NCBI GenBank assembly: GCA_029204225.1
Contig: CM055094.1
Location: 22,754,657-22,818,656 of the forward strand
Source of the DNA: Diphasiastrum complanatum
Lineage: Eukaryota > Streptophyta > Lycopodiopsida > Lycopodiales > Lycopodiaceae
Direction: 5' to 3'
DNA length: 64,000 nt
The stretch's first letter is position 1. Each line of letters opens with the position of its first letter. The position numbers and the translations under genes were made by a program. Positions 32,901-45,778 of this stretch are shown piece after piece. The notes beneath the pieces were generated by a model. The model was given only the letters and a program-made list of their open reading frames with translations. It was not told the origin of the DNA and searched no databases.

Positions 32901-34333
32901 TGGTTGTTGATCAACTCACCATTGCATATATATGTGAATGATGCTTTTTGCTAGCTATAACACATAATAAGCACTACTATCCAGCGATGGATAGGATGTC
33001 TGTTTGGTTGTTTACTGAGTACTGAAACGTCACTTCTAAGTCCAGTGATGGACCCCAACATTTTTCTCATTCTATCATACAAGAACTATCACTCAAAATC
33101 TTGCACGATCTATTTTTATTGCTATCTCTCATGCATTTGTCAGGCCGCTAGCATACTGTCTATTGGTTTCTACTTCATAGAGGATAGTAGTATTCAATCT
33201 ACAAAAAGCAAGAGCACTCAAAGGATTCACATGGCATCATCACAAGATAACACATCTGCGATCATCCAGGTATGAATTCTCGCAACAAAATTTAGGTTAT
33301 GCATAAGCTACTTACATTCAAAGGGAAGATGATTTCGTTCTATGGATATAATTGATTCTCTATGGCTAGTAAAGACTTGTATGCTTAAATACGTCTTTTC
33401 TTACTTTCTATAAGCTTCTACCATTTCATAACCGGTTTAACACTTTGATAATGATGAATTAAATGCTTGGCAAGGTTTTCATTAAATTATCTTAGACAAC
33501 ATGGATATGCGTAAGATAAACGGTTCTTACAAAAGGATCAGAATTGCACGGATTTGCCCTGATACCTTGTAAAAACAATGAAGACCTCACCGATAATATA
33601 TAACCTATCCATAACGATGTCATAAGTATCACATGTTGAATATGTAGTTTTGATAAATGCAAGTTTATTCAAAACAACACTATCCAATCATGGCTATTGC
33701 AAAATAATACCTATTCAAATGTCATATCAGAGCATGGTGAGATACGATTGGAAAGCATGGATATGCTCAAGAGTATGGACAATAGTGCATGACTTGTTTT
33801 TTGAAACTATAGTCACATGGGTTAGAATGGCATGGATTTGCCCTAATACCAGCACACATGTCCACACCATATCTTTTAGCAAGATACAATATATAAGGTG
33901 AAAACTATTCATACTTGTGCACAAAACAAATTAAACTGATATGGACCAATGGCCATAAACTGATCAGCATGGCACATGCCCTGATACGGTAATGTGAGGG
34001 CTTGGCCTATCGCTAAAAAATATTCTGTCGTCTGGGGAAGACTGGACTATGATTTAAAATGCTATTTATATTGTTAAGTGGTATGGTTTCTTCTGGACAT
34101 GGATAACAACTAACGCTCAGCTATGACACTTGTCTTCCCCACCGTACTAACTCGTGCGGTTGTGTTATGGGATGGGTGTAGGTATCAACTGGACGTTTTG
34201 AAAATGGCTATGCTTTATGGTGCTTTTCAATACTGTATTTTACTTTTCAGCTTTACTTTGCCCTGTTGGATTATGAATAAAGGCTTCAAGGGTTTAGTCT
34301 TGCTTTGTCAAGAGGAACTATGTGAAATAGTTC

Positions 34334-34334
<1 letters not shown>
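32901..34334. other. Unassigned DNA with recurring 'gcatggatttgccctgatac' words
   Basis: No gene supported. The phrase gca(t/c)ggatttgccct(g/a)atacc occurs at about 33547 and 33831, with a shorter relative at about 33969, and 'gcatggatatgc' at about 33757. These suggest old direct duplications. Confidence 0.4.
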
Positions 34335-35411
<1,077 letters not shown>

Positions 35412-36287
35412 CTAACCATTCCTTGCAAGAACCTGCAGTCGCGCATAATTCCCATTGAATACATTCTGATCGCCAGGGAAGGTGCCGTGATCTGCATACT
35501 GCCAGAAAGTGTAATATCCCCAATGGTATGGATAGCTAGTGGGTTTGGAGCAATAACAAGCCAGCCAGAATGGGCAGGTGGCACTGAAATCTCCAAAAGA
35601 GCCCACACATTGGTTATACCAGCCGGCTGTGCTATAGATCACAGGCCACACTCCAGTAGCTGCATGATATGTGTTCACAAATGCCCTGATCCAATTGCCC
35701 ATGTCTGCTTGACCCAGGTCGTAGCAAGTCTGTGCAGGAGTGCACGACGATCCGCATGCTGGATTGTACTCTATATCTAGAGCGCCAGGCAGCGTCCACC
35801 CATCTCCAGACCAACGACCCCCGTGAGATACGAAGAAATTGGCTTGGGTAGCACCATCAGAGATGTCGGGACGACCAAAATGGTATGCACCACGTATCAT
35901 TTTTACGTTGTATGCGCCATTGTACTGCTGAGCAAAGAAGGGATTCTTGTACTGTGTGCCTTCGGTCGCTTTGATGTAGGCAAACTTTGAGCCACTGTTG
36001 GAGGCAGCTGCCCAGTTCACATTGCCCTGATAGGAGCTCACATCCATGCCTTGTACTGTACCTGTTTGCAGAAGGCGACGGCTAGTGAAAAAGGCGGACC
36101 ACCCTCCACCCTCTTGATGTTGGCGGCAATGTCCGCCCATGCGTGAATCCTGCTTGGCATGATGTATCGCTGCTGATTCTGAGGCGGAGGAGTTGGAAGC
36201 CTTGGTGGTGCACGCCAGTAGATTTACACTGATGCAAATTACTATCAACCAACTGGAGATCCATTCTGCAGGGCGGGTGGATTTCAT
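35412..36287 (-). CDS. Secreted GH25 muramidase (lysozyme)
   Basis: Glycoside hydrolase family 25 enzyme, expected to cut the beta-1,4 bond between N-acetylmuramic acid and N-acetylglucosamine in bacterial peptidoglycan. One uninterrupted exon of 291 codons. Start is the ATG at 36285-36287; in-frame TAA at 36315-36317. Residues 1-30 form a signal peptide (core WLIVICISVNLLAC). Residues 31-75 are a linker ending RRLLQTG, which may be a processed propeptide. The GH25 barrel spans about 76-291: QGMDVSSYQG (D82), YIKATEG (103-110), GAYHFGRP, LPGALDIEY with catalytic D171 and E173, and FWQYADH near the end. Seven Cys lie in the second half of the barrel. All key residues are present and there is no frameshift, so it looks functional, probably for apoplastic defence. 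The intronless structure and a family typical of bacteria, phages and fungi suggest horizontal transfer. GH25 has been reported in Selaginella. Confidence 0.93.
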   Translation of the reverse strand: MKSTRPAEWISSWLIVICISVNLLACTTKASNSSASESAAIHHAKQDSRMGGHCRQHQEGGGWSAFFTSRRLLQTGTVQGMDVSSYQGNVNWAAASNSGSKFAYIKATEGTQYKNPFFAQQYNGAYNVKMIRGAYHFGRPDISDGATQANFFVSHGGRWSGDGWTLPGALDIEYNPACGSSCTPAQTCYDLGQADMGNWIRAFVNTYHAATGVWPVIYSTAGWYNQCVGSFGDFSATCPFWLACYCSKPTSYPYHWGYYTFWQYADHGTFPGDQNVFNGNYARLQVLARNG

Positions 36288-38835
36288 TTTTGTTCCTGCA
36301 GATGCCAACCTAATTTACTTGATCTGTGATCCCTTCCTCTTCCAAAAACAACAAAAAAACAAGTGCTTCTTTCCTCTTTAATAGGCTACATATCCATCCT
36401 CTCTTTTCCATTTCATGTTTGAGTGATCTCATGAACAATGGAGATGATACTACATAGTTTTGCTACAACTACTTTCAAAGATTTTTTAGATTATTAGAAC
36501 TTACAAAGTATATTGTCAATCTCAACAATTAGCATCTAAGACTTGTAGTGAAGCGAGTTGATTATGTAATATAGACAGTGGTGGAGTCTGGAAAGTCTGA
36601 ACCTGTTTGGAGTCCAAGTGCGTACATCACAAATTTTTCAAAATATAGAGGCATATGCCAACTAGATGCTGACGATTCCGACACCAGCTCTGCAAGCTAT
36701 ATCCAGCAGCATTGAACAACCCAAATGAAATCTCAAACTATCACTTTTCAGATTGAAATAAGGCACAGTTTCGACTGGGAAACTGATACATTGGGCGCCG
36801 TATTTCAGTATTGAACTAGATTGATCTCTCGGCGGCACTCATGACTCATGAAAACCAAACAATCAAGGAATACATACTAAATTGCTATGGATGATAACAC
36901 ATACGGTTGTCGTGCAGAACAGACAGGAAGGCTTATACAGAATAAAGTAATGTGCAATCATATCACATCTGTGGAAAATATATTGGGGCTTACCTCCAGA
37001 TCCGATATTGTAGTTCATTCCAAGGAGGCAATTGTTGTGCAGCTCCAAGCAGCAGTATGCTCCAATTTCAGAGCAGCGGAGTCGAGTGTGTGCAGCTCGT
37101 AATTTATAAGGTTGATGATTCTCTCGCTAAACGCTGGTTAGCTCTTATTTGATAGTCTAGTAATGGGCCCATTTTTTAGACCCACTCCGTGTCTAAATTT
37201 AGCCTTTTTGCCTGGTTGACTTATCAGTCATCTATGGATTAGCCCGTTTGACCATTGACTTATGAACACTTGACTTAGGCAAAATTCATAGATTAGCCAT
37301 GTTAAAATTTAGTTTTGGCAACAATTTAACTAGGCATGAAAACATTGACAACTAGCTAATTGGGTATGTATGAGAACATGATAACCTAGGTGGTAGGTCC
37401 GAGGTCCCAAAACATCCATTGGGGGAGGAGTGTATATCCAACCACACTAGCAATTGCTGATCCAAGTGTGATGAAGACCTCCTACATGGTGGAGAGATGA
37501 TGATGGAGGTAGGAGCTCTATGCCACTATTAGATCAACTTGAGACCCAACCACGTGCCATAGCATGAGCATTTCGTAATTTGCTCACCCATTGACATGAC
37601 TTAGGTTGACTTAGGAGCCATTGATCTCAACCCAAGTGGATACTCCAACCTTGACTTGACTTAGATTGACTTACAAGCCAATGGTGAGTTAGCCCATTCC
37701 TCTGCAAACCTAGTTAGGTACATGAATGCAAACCTAGTTAGGTACATGAACCAAAACTAACGTACTAAATGCAACATTTACAATTATTTACACTCAGGCC
37801 ATCAACCTTGAAGGTCAAGGTAAACTACTTCAAACCACAAGAACATCATCCTCGAAGGACAAGGTAAACAACCCCAAAGGGCAAGAACACCATGTCTAGA
37901 AGGGCAAGGTAAAAGCCCTAAGGGCAAGTGACATCAACATCCCCAAAGAAAAACCTTAAAATGTTGTAACATCAAGCCTCGAAAGCAACCTTCAACTTTC
38001 ATCCAAGCAACATCAAGGCCCTAATGGGCGGCCATTGATTTTCATCCATGTAGCAACAAGACCTCAAATGCACAAAATGTTTTCACATGCACATATTTTA
38101 ACTTTAACTTGGGTGAATCCAGCAGCCAAGCTCTTATACAACACACTATAAATTAGTAGTCCATTTGCACTTTGGAAAATGCCTAGTTGACTCAGGTTCA
38201 CAACTGACTCTTTTGGGATGGATTAGCTCATTTGAACTTGAAACACATCAATTTTTGTTACGAGTCACAGATGTCTTTGTTACATGGATTAGCCTCTTTG
38301 AACGTTAGCGTATACCCCCTTGACTTGGGAGTTGTGAATGGCATTGTTGGAAAGAACGAGGAAAATGAAGCATCAAATAAATCACTTGGCATTGACATTT
38401 TCATCTCCTTAGTTGACAAAAACCAAATAAGCAAGATAAATAGGTCTTCAACATAGGATGGATATCTCAAGCTTGGCATTTGCAAGGTGCAACTCACTTG
38501 AAAGGCTAGTTTGCCTTTCAAAGAAAGGCAAAAATTTCAAAAGCATGTCATATGAATGGCAAACTTAAAAATTGTCCTCTTATGAAAGGTAATTTCAACA
38601 AGTCAAATGTCATGATAGTTTACAACTGTAAAAAATTTCTTGTACTATATAACTTGAATATATGTATGTAATTGGTTGAAAGGTTCATACCTAATTCATT
38701 TGAAAGGTACCCTTGCATTATACATGTCATGTGAAAGGTAAGAATAAAAAAATCCCATCAAGGTGAAAGGTAAGGGTGCACGTCAAATTCCAAGCCTGGA
38801 TATACTATACATTCCTTTTCATTTGTTGAATTTGA
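36288..38835. other. Upstream flank of GH25 and unassigned DNA
   Basis: 36288-36600 should hold the GH25 promoter; on the minus strand a TATTAAAG occurs about 95 bases upstream of the ATG (weak). From 37720 to 37950 short phrases repeat (cctagttaggtacatgaa twice; 'aaggtaaac..caagaacatca' variants), giving a loosely tandem region. No coding sequence recognised. Confidence 0.4.
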
Positions 38836-39430
38836 CCTATGACGTTCGGCCATTTACACTTGGGTCCCACCTGAATCTAAGATTGGGATTCAAGAATCTC
38901 TTTTGTTGGCATACAAGTAGAGGACCCTAAAATTTCCAAGCAACTATCTCAAAAACATGATAAAGCCTTATATGCCAAATTGGCATTCTACCTATTGCTT
39001 TCAATCGTTGAGTACATTTTGATAATTAAAGGTTCTAGCTATAAATTTGATAGCTATAGAAGTTTCACCCACGTCATTGAAGCATTGTATTTTTTTATAC
39101 AATTGGCTTGATATACTTTGCAAGCCCTACATCCTATGATGTTGGGCCATTTATCCACCTGGGCTTTCAATCTAAGATTGGGATTCAAGAAATTCTTTTC
39201 ATGGCATTCTAGTAAAGGATGGAAATGTTCAAGCAATCTCCACAAAAACATGATAAAAGTCTTTTATTCCAATTGTTGGAATTGGTATTGTACCTATTAG
39301 TTTCGAAATTTGTGGATATTTTGACGATAAAACTTTAACTAGATTTAGTTATAAATTTGATGATTATAGGTCGGATTCTAGTTTCACCTACATCATCAAA
39401 GCATTGTCTATTTTTTATGAGGTTGGCTTG
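38836..39430 (+). repeat. Diverged ~290-bp tandem repeat (2 copies)
   Basis: Unit 1 (about 38836-39090) and unit 2 (about 39125-39412) share, in order, 'ggccattta', 'ctaagattgggattcaagaa', 'aaaacatgataaa', 'ctatt(g/a).tttc', 'tataaatttgat..ctata' and 'gtttcac.tac.tcat..aagcattgt'. Divergence is substantial with small indels, so this is an old duplication. A third, very partial copy may begin at about 39440. Confidence 0.7.
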
Positions 39431-40950
39431 AAGCGCTTAGTGAGTCCTATATCAAAGGGTTGTAAATGGACAACAGAGGGTCATCGTTTTCTCATTTTGA
39501 GCTTAAAGTAAACGACGGACACAATATAATGACAATTGACATTGACATAGTTCCACAAATTCTCTCATTGACTTAATCAATTAAATGGAAAAAGACACTC
39601 ACTTTTAGGGAGATATCAAAATTACCATTTTTGTGTGTGTTCTTTCTAGCTTGAATGTCCAATATTGAAAAGTAACTGGGCATTTTGTATATTTGATACC
39701 TATTGTTTCAATAAAGCTTATGCCCATTTGTTTGGATACAAATCAAGGACGTGTTTTTGAGAGTGTGAATTATCAAAATCAAGTCATCTTCATGCCAAAA
39801 TTTGCCTGTAGCATTGAACTTCTTACTTCTATGTAATTTGGCTAGATGCCTACTTATGGTAGATATGCAATCTTATGTATTATACACACTTGCACCCACC
39901 ACCACTACAAGCACTATTTAGACCTTTGTGTCCTTTCTTCGTGCATCCTTGTCACTTGATTTTTAGCCACCCATTTGTAAAACTATCTGTTGTATAACTT
40001 GGTTGTTAGTTATCATCAACAAAATTTGATGCTTTTATCCAATTAGGGATTTGTCTAATCCTACATGAATGACTTATTTTTTAAGAGGGAGGCTTGCATT
40101 GAACCACAAATGAGACTCTAATCCTCTTTGTTCATCCTTTGTCCATTCTTTGTAGTCTTGCACTTCTTCTTTTGTTGGCCAATATTCATCCATTTGTACC
40201 TTTTCAATTGACGACTCTAAATTTATCCACTACCTAATTTGTTGTTGGTTGCTATAACTTTGGGCAAGGTCACATTGGTTGCAATTCCTTCATCACTACT
40301 TAATCAAAATATCATAAACTAGACTAGAAATTATGGGCTTTGTAGGTGAAATTGGGCTAATCTGATAATAACTCCAATAGATTGTAGGCTTTTGGCTCTA
40401 AACGCAAAATCTTTTGAAATGGGAAATGGCAAAGGACCCATTTTCATTTGAAGCCCTTACGATTTTTAGAATTCAAGTAAATTTTGAATCTTCAATTCAA
40501 AAAATAATTAATTATTTTGTAAGATGCTACATTTTGCAAGTATTTAAAATTTGGACAGAGTAATGCAAAATATTTAAGAAATTTTACATTCAAATCGCTC
40601 AAAATACAAACAACAGTTGTGTGCAATTTGTTAATATGAAAAATAGTTGTTAAGTGAATGTAGATTTTAATTTTTTTTTGAAAGGCAACAGAAAACATTT
40701 TAATATAAATTTGAAAACTTGTATGTAGTTTAATATTAATATTTTAACACTTAAATAGATATTACAATTTAAAATTCAAAAAAAAAAAATGCTTATCTAA
40801 CAAATATAAATCATCAATAAACTTAAATAACATAAAGAAGTTTAAAATCGAACAAAAAAAAAATTGATGAATACAATCATTTTTGGAAAAAGATAAAAAT
40901 CTTCATATATAAAATTTTGATACATGCTTTTACATGAATGTAGTAAAAAA
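39431..40950. other. AT-rich DNA, nothing recognised
   Basis: No supported gene, RNA or mobile-element domain in either strand. Confidence 0.5.
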
Positions 40951-40959
40951 CATTCAATA

Positions 40960-41330
40960 AGATCGTTCCAATCAAGACTAGTAGCCCTTCCAACACCTGT
41001 ATCTGTTGGAGCCACTATCTTCTCCCGAGTAACAACATCTATTACTACATTATATTGCTGCTCAACCACCTCGGCCAAATCACCTTCATCACCTACAATA
41101 CCACTGGCAAGTGGTTGAGGCTCCTTACAAAGTGGAGCAACATCGTCCTCGGAGGGGCCCAACTTACCCTTTTGGACAGCACATGCACTAGTCATGCCAC
41201 TACCACTAAACAAAATCCATTCCGCGAGATGAGAAAACATTTCAATTAAATTATTTACAAGTTGTTGTGGCTTTTGGTATGGACAAGCCTCAGAACCAAT
41301 GGTCAGATTTTTCAGCTTCTTTGTCACTAC
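40960..41330 (-). pseudogene. Possible N4/N6 DNA methylase-like fragment
   Basis: Minus-strand text reads EACPYQKPQQLVNNLIEMFS, then LAEWILFSGSGMTSACAVQKG. This matches the arrangement in bacterial-type DNA N4-cytosine/N6-adenine methylases (K-P..L...I..S..G..VLD.FSGSGT), where FxGxG binds S-adenosylmethionine. The Asp before the motif is missing and the catalytic (D/N/S)PP(Y/W) box is not visible. Just after AVQKG the DNA reads g|gtaagt, a good donor site, so the following residues (GPSEDDVAPLCKEPQPLASG) may be intron or unrelated. Either a decayed gene or a piece of a mobile element carrying a methylase-like domain. Recognition is by eye only. Confidence 0.4.
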
Positions 41331-41411
41331 AAAAAAGTTGAAAATGATTTCCAAAGCGTACATAAAGAAAATAGATAATCTATATTTAGTTGTTGTAATA
41401 ACAACGATCAT

Positions 41412-41776
41412 GTGTCCGAGAATGGTACTAATGCACTAATGTGTTGTGATCCTACTATGCTCATTAAAGATTAAAACAATATCTCTACTTTTTAAATTGC
41501 TCTCACTCTCTCTTGTGATCTCCGATTCTGAGAAATCAGATAATCTAATACAATGGAGTTCTATTAGAACTCTGATTCAAACATCATCTTCTTATATTGT
41601 CTTATTGTATATATATATACATCTGTCATGGAGATTGTAACTAATGTGTTAAGCACAATGTGGAGATTACAAGATTGGATAAACCACTTAGTGTAAACTA
41701 TGCCGATAACAGTCATGAAAGGAGCAGTTATTGAATATGGTAGCATGTTCGAATGGCGACGTAGTCCGTAGTAGAT
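41412..41776. other. Unassigned spacer
   Basis: AT-rich spacer between the methylase-like fragment and the copia element. No gene seen and no 5' LTR of the following element was found. Confidence 0.4.
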
Positions 41777-43507
41777 TTGGCAGATGATGAAGACTTTGAG
41801 GATCTATCTCAATATCCGAGAAGGCCAAGAAGATCCACAAGGCACAAGGCCGAGCCATCAAGGCTCACCTATATTGAGAAGGGCAAGCAAAGGAAACATT
41901 CTCATCCTATCACTTCCTACACTCTCTTGACTACTATGCTTGAAGAACCATCTTGTTTTGAAAATGCTATTTAGTCACAATCTTGGAAAGATTCTATGCA
42001 AGTTGAGTTTAATGCACTATTGGAAAATCAAACTTGGGAGCTTGTACATCTTCCACATGGGAAGAATCCACTTTCTTGTAAGTGGATTTATAGATTGAAG
42101 TACAATCAAGATGAATCCATTAATAAGTACAAGCAAGGCTTGTGGCAAAAGGTCTTTTGCAAACTAAAGGCATAGATTATGATGAAAATTTTGCTCTTGT
42201 TGCTAAGCTTGTCACCATAAGATTGATCATTTGTCTTGCTACTTCTTTCAAATGGGGGCTTTTCCAACTTGATGTAACTAATGCTTTCCTAAATGGATTC
42301 TTGGAAGAAAAGATCCACATGTTGCAACCCGAGGGCTTCATCAAGGAAGGAGATGAAGACAAAGTTTGCTACTTGAAGAAGAGTCTTTATGGACTCAAGC
42401 AAGCACCTACAGCTTGGTACTCTAGGTTGCATAACTATCTCTACTCTATTGGTTTTGTGATAAGCTCTTATGAGCCTTCATTTTATGTCAAATGTAATGA
42501 TGGCAAGATCAATATTTTGGTTTTGTATGTTGATGATATCATTCTTACGGGGAATGATCTTAATGGCATAAGAGATGTCAAGATAGCATTGTCTAGTGAA
42601 TTTAAGATGGTAGATCTAGGACTTCTTAAGATTATACTTGGTATAGAAGTCTCTAGAAGCAATGATTTGACTTTCATTTCTCAATAAAAGTATGCTACTT
42701 CCATCTTAGAAAAGTTTGGAATGAAAGATTGTAAAGGGGTTGACACCCCTATGGAGCAAGTTGTAAAAGTTTCTATTGATGGTGATGAAGCATCCTTTGA
42801 GGACATCACACTCTATAGAGAACTTATTGGCTCCTTGATCTATTTGACAATCACTAGACCTGATCTAAGCTTTATTGAAATAAAGTTGAGTCAATATATG
42901 CAAGTTCCTTTAGTATGTCATTGGAAAAGTGCCAAAAGAGTGTTAAGGTACATCTCAACTACAAGGAATTTTGGCATTATCTATCAAGGGCCTAATTTGT
43001 GCTTGAGAGCATACTTGGACTCGAATTTGCAGGTGATAAGATGGATAGAAAACCCATAAGTGCTTTTGCTACATTCTTATGTGGAGGAGTTATATCGTGG
43101 CTTTCAAAAAAGGAAGATACCATCTCTCTATCCTCTTGTGAAGTCGAGTATAAGGCATTAACATCAACCACCAAGGAGATCCTATGGCTCGAAAGACTTT
43201 TGGAGGAGCGTCATGATATCAAGGCCAAGGAGATTTCATGCATTTATTGTGATAATCGAGCATCACAACAACTTGCCATCAATCCTATCTTCCATGCTCG
43301 AACCAAGCATAGCAAGATTGCACATCATTTTGTAAGGGAGAAGATGCAAGCCAAGGAGATCAAGCTTCTTCATGTGTCATCATCCAAATGTGTTGCTAAT
43401 ATTTTGACTAAACCATTTCCAAAGGACTCATTTATGAAGTTGAGATGTGCAATTTATGTTGTAGATAGATATACACTAGATTTTCCAAGCTGAACTTTGA
43501 GGAGGAG
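41777..43507 (+). pseudogene. Ty1/copia reverse transcriptase-RNase H (5'-truncated)
   Basis: Starts in the integrase/RT linker (RRPRRSTRHKAEPSRLTY), continues into RT (SWKDSMQVEFNALLENQTWE..LSCKWIYRLKYN), RT core with LDVTNAFLNGFLEE, SLYGLKQAPTAWY and the intact catalytic YVDDIILTG. It then passes into RNase H (GGVISWLSKKEDTISLSSCEVEYKAL, YCDNRASQQLA, HARTKHSKIAHHFVREK, VANILTKPF) and ends in DFPS. Breaks: a stop at about 41972, a frameshift at about 42140, a stop at 42685 and a frameshift at about 43030. A purine tract (ttgaggaggag, 43497-43507) abuts the LTR. Gag, protease and integrase are absent. Confidence 0.9.
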
Positions 43508-44306
43508 TGTTGAAATTGTCAAATTCTAGCTTTTGATCTATGATTTATGAACATAACTTGATCCCACACATGTGGAGCCTGTTCCCATGTGTGGATGGTA
43601 GTCATAAATGCATTCAATTTTAGTTAGATAGAAATTTCTTGATTTACACAAGTATGAACTAGTAAAAAGCTAGTCAAGTAGGAAATTGCCATTTGGGACC
43701 ATTTTACTAGTTAATCAAGCATTCCCATGTGAATAAGGAGTGATTCCCATGTCTGAGAGGATTTTCCCATGTGTGTACATATCTGAAAAATATTAGTAGC
43801 TTATCATAGAAGTTGATCTTGCAAGTTCCTAAAAGTTAGAGAAATTACCTCAAATCAAGCAAAATCATGGTGAGGCAATGGCATCAAGTTAGGAGTCAAA
43901 GAGGTGGGTGCTTATCTAGTATTGATTGGTTGATCTGAAGCAATGTGGCAATTCCCAGACATGCTAGGCTTGTTGAGTCAGCATATCAGGTCAAAATGTA
44001 CTTGATCTATATATAGATCATCATTGTGAATATCAATCTTGATGAGAGGTCTTGATTTTGAGGCAAATCCTTGTCATTTTCACTATTTGTGTTGTGATCT
44101 TTTGCATTGAATGCTATCCTTACTTAATGTACTTCAATCTCTGCCCATTGTTCATACAGTGATAGAGTTTCACACGTGTGAGGTCTCTCTTTGATTAGTT
44201 TGATCAATTTACATGTTGTTCTTGCTAGTTAAGTGCTAATTTTTTTATCTAGATCAAGATCTAGACATTAGATTTTGTGATTGATCAATCCAACTAGCAT
44301 CCAACA
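43508..44306 (+). repeat. 3' LTR of the copia element
   Basis: Begins TGTTGAAATTG right after the polypurine tract and most likely ends CATCCAACA (44298-44306), giving a TGTTG..CAACA inverted pair and a length of about 799 bp. It holds several near-copies of 'ttcccatgtgtg'. The right end is inferred because no second LTR copy exists in the window. Confidence 0.65.
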
Positions 44307-44369
44307 CCTCTTGTGGATCGATTGTAGATCCATTTAAGGTCTAAAATTTAGAGAATCAAACATGAGCTT

Positions 44370-45240
44370 CCTGATTCCTAAGCTTAAACTGATTACATAA
44401 ATATCTAAGGCTTTTTTAATCAGTCAATATCTCGAAACTAGCACCGTATAAATTGTGCCACCAAGTTCTAAGGGAATGAATAATTGAAAAAAAAAACTTT
44501 TCGTAAGCGTTGTATCTAGTTTGGGCTAGTTCGAGCTTTTTACTTTTGAATGCCACTGGCCGTCAGTTTTGGTTCAATACCGCACCTACTACAAAGTTGC
44601 TAGCATCTTTTTCGACCACAAAAGTCTGATTTGGGTCTCTACGACTTTCAATATTGCCATCATAACCAAAGTTCTTTTGAGAGCATCAAAACTCTCTTGT
44701 TGCTCTGGCCTCCAAACAAACTCCTTCCCCTCCCCTTAAGAAGATTTGTCATGAGAATTGCTATCTAAGCATAATCCTTGACGAATTGTCTATAATATCT
44801 CAAAAGATCAAATAAAACCTAAACATCTAAAATACTATTTGGTGTAGGGCAACTAAAAATGGCCTTGACCTTATTTGGATCCATTTTAATCTCATCTTCT
44901 GAGATTATATGACCCAAATACTTCTTCAGTAAAGAATTCACATTTAGGTTTCTTTGCAAATAATCTATATTTTAGAGAAAACGGAACACCTATATGAGGT
45001 TAGCCAAATTTTCTTTTTTAGATTTACTATATACTGAAATATCGTCTAAAAAGATTACGAAGAATTTTCCTAAATATGTCCAAAGAACATTGTCCATCAT
45101 GGTCATAAAAGTCGCCATGGTGAGCCCAAACTCACAATGACCGTGACGAGTTCTGAAAGCTGTTTTTGGAATATCGTCCACTTTGATACAAACCTAATGA
45201 TACCCCGATCTTAAGTCTATTACACTATAGGTGGGAGACT
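44370..45240 (-). pseudogene. Ty3/gypsy RT-RNase H fragment
   Basis: Minus strand: DIPKTAFRTRHGHCEFGLTM, TFMTMMDNVLWTYLGKFFVI then FLDDISVYSKSKKENL (catalytic LDD intact). In shifted frames the RT thumb follows (VNSLLKKYLGHIISEDEIKM, LRYYRQFVKDYA) and then RNase H text with many stops. No LTRs. Confidence 0.85.
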
Positions 45241-45778
45241 TGAAGGTGATATTGGCATGAATATCTCATGGGTATTCTCAGATGAAGGCAGTTGCAAGAT
45301 TTTTTTTGGATATGGATTGGATAATACATGTAAAAGCACATGTGTGGCAAAGTGGACATGATCGGTATTTTTCAATTATCTTTTTGAGTCTGATTGTATG
45401 TGGTTCATTGATCAATTTGGAATTAGATATTCAAGCAATGGAAATTTGAACCTGCTAGATGTAGAAGGGGTAAACAACTAGGGATTAATGGTCATTCATT
45501 CATTAAGTTCTTGGTAGATTTTAATGCTTGAAGCATGGTGAATAAATGTGAGTCAACTTTCTTTGATGATGAAGCTAGATGTCATTGCAGAGCTACAAGT
45601 GGCTAAACAAAATTTTTAAGAAGACAACCGAGGAGACTTCTACTACTAAAGAGAAGTCTCTTGATCTTTATATTCTTGGATTTGAGTTGGGTAGATCCCA
45701 ACAAATTGTCAAGGGAGAGAGAATAAAACAAGAAGTTCTTGTGGATAATATAGAAATTGTGCATTACCTCCTAGTACA
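45241..45778. other. Spacer before a copia LTR
   Basis: No recognisable gene, although the open stretch at 45579-45778 (SYKWLNKIFKKTTEETSTTK..) may be a fragment of an unrelated element. Confidence 0.35.

Noticed and set aside
35487-35780. Plus-strand open frame over the GH25 gene
   Set aside because: Shadow of the GH25 coding strand with no domain of its own.
36288-36308. Longer GH25 start at a TTG (36306-36308)
   Set aside because: Plant nuclear genes start at ATG; the first in-frame ATG is 36285-36287 and directly precedes the signal peptide.
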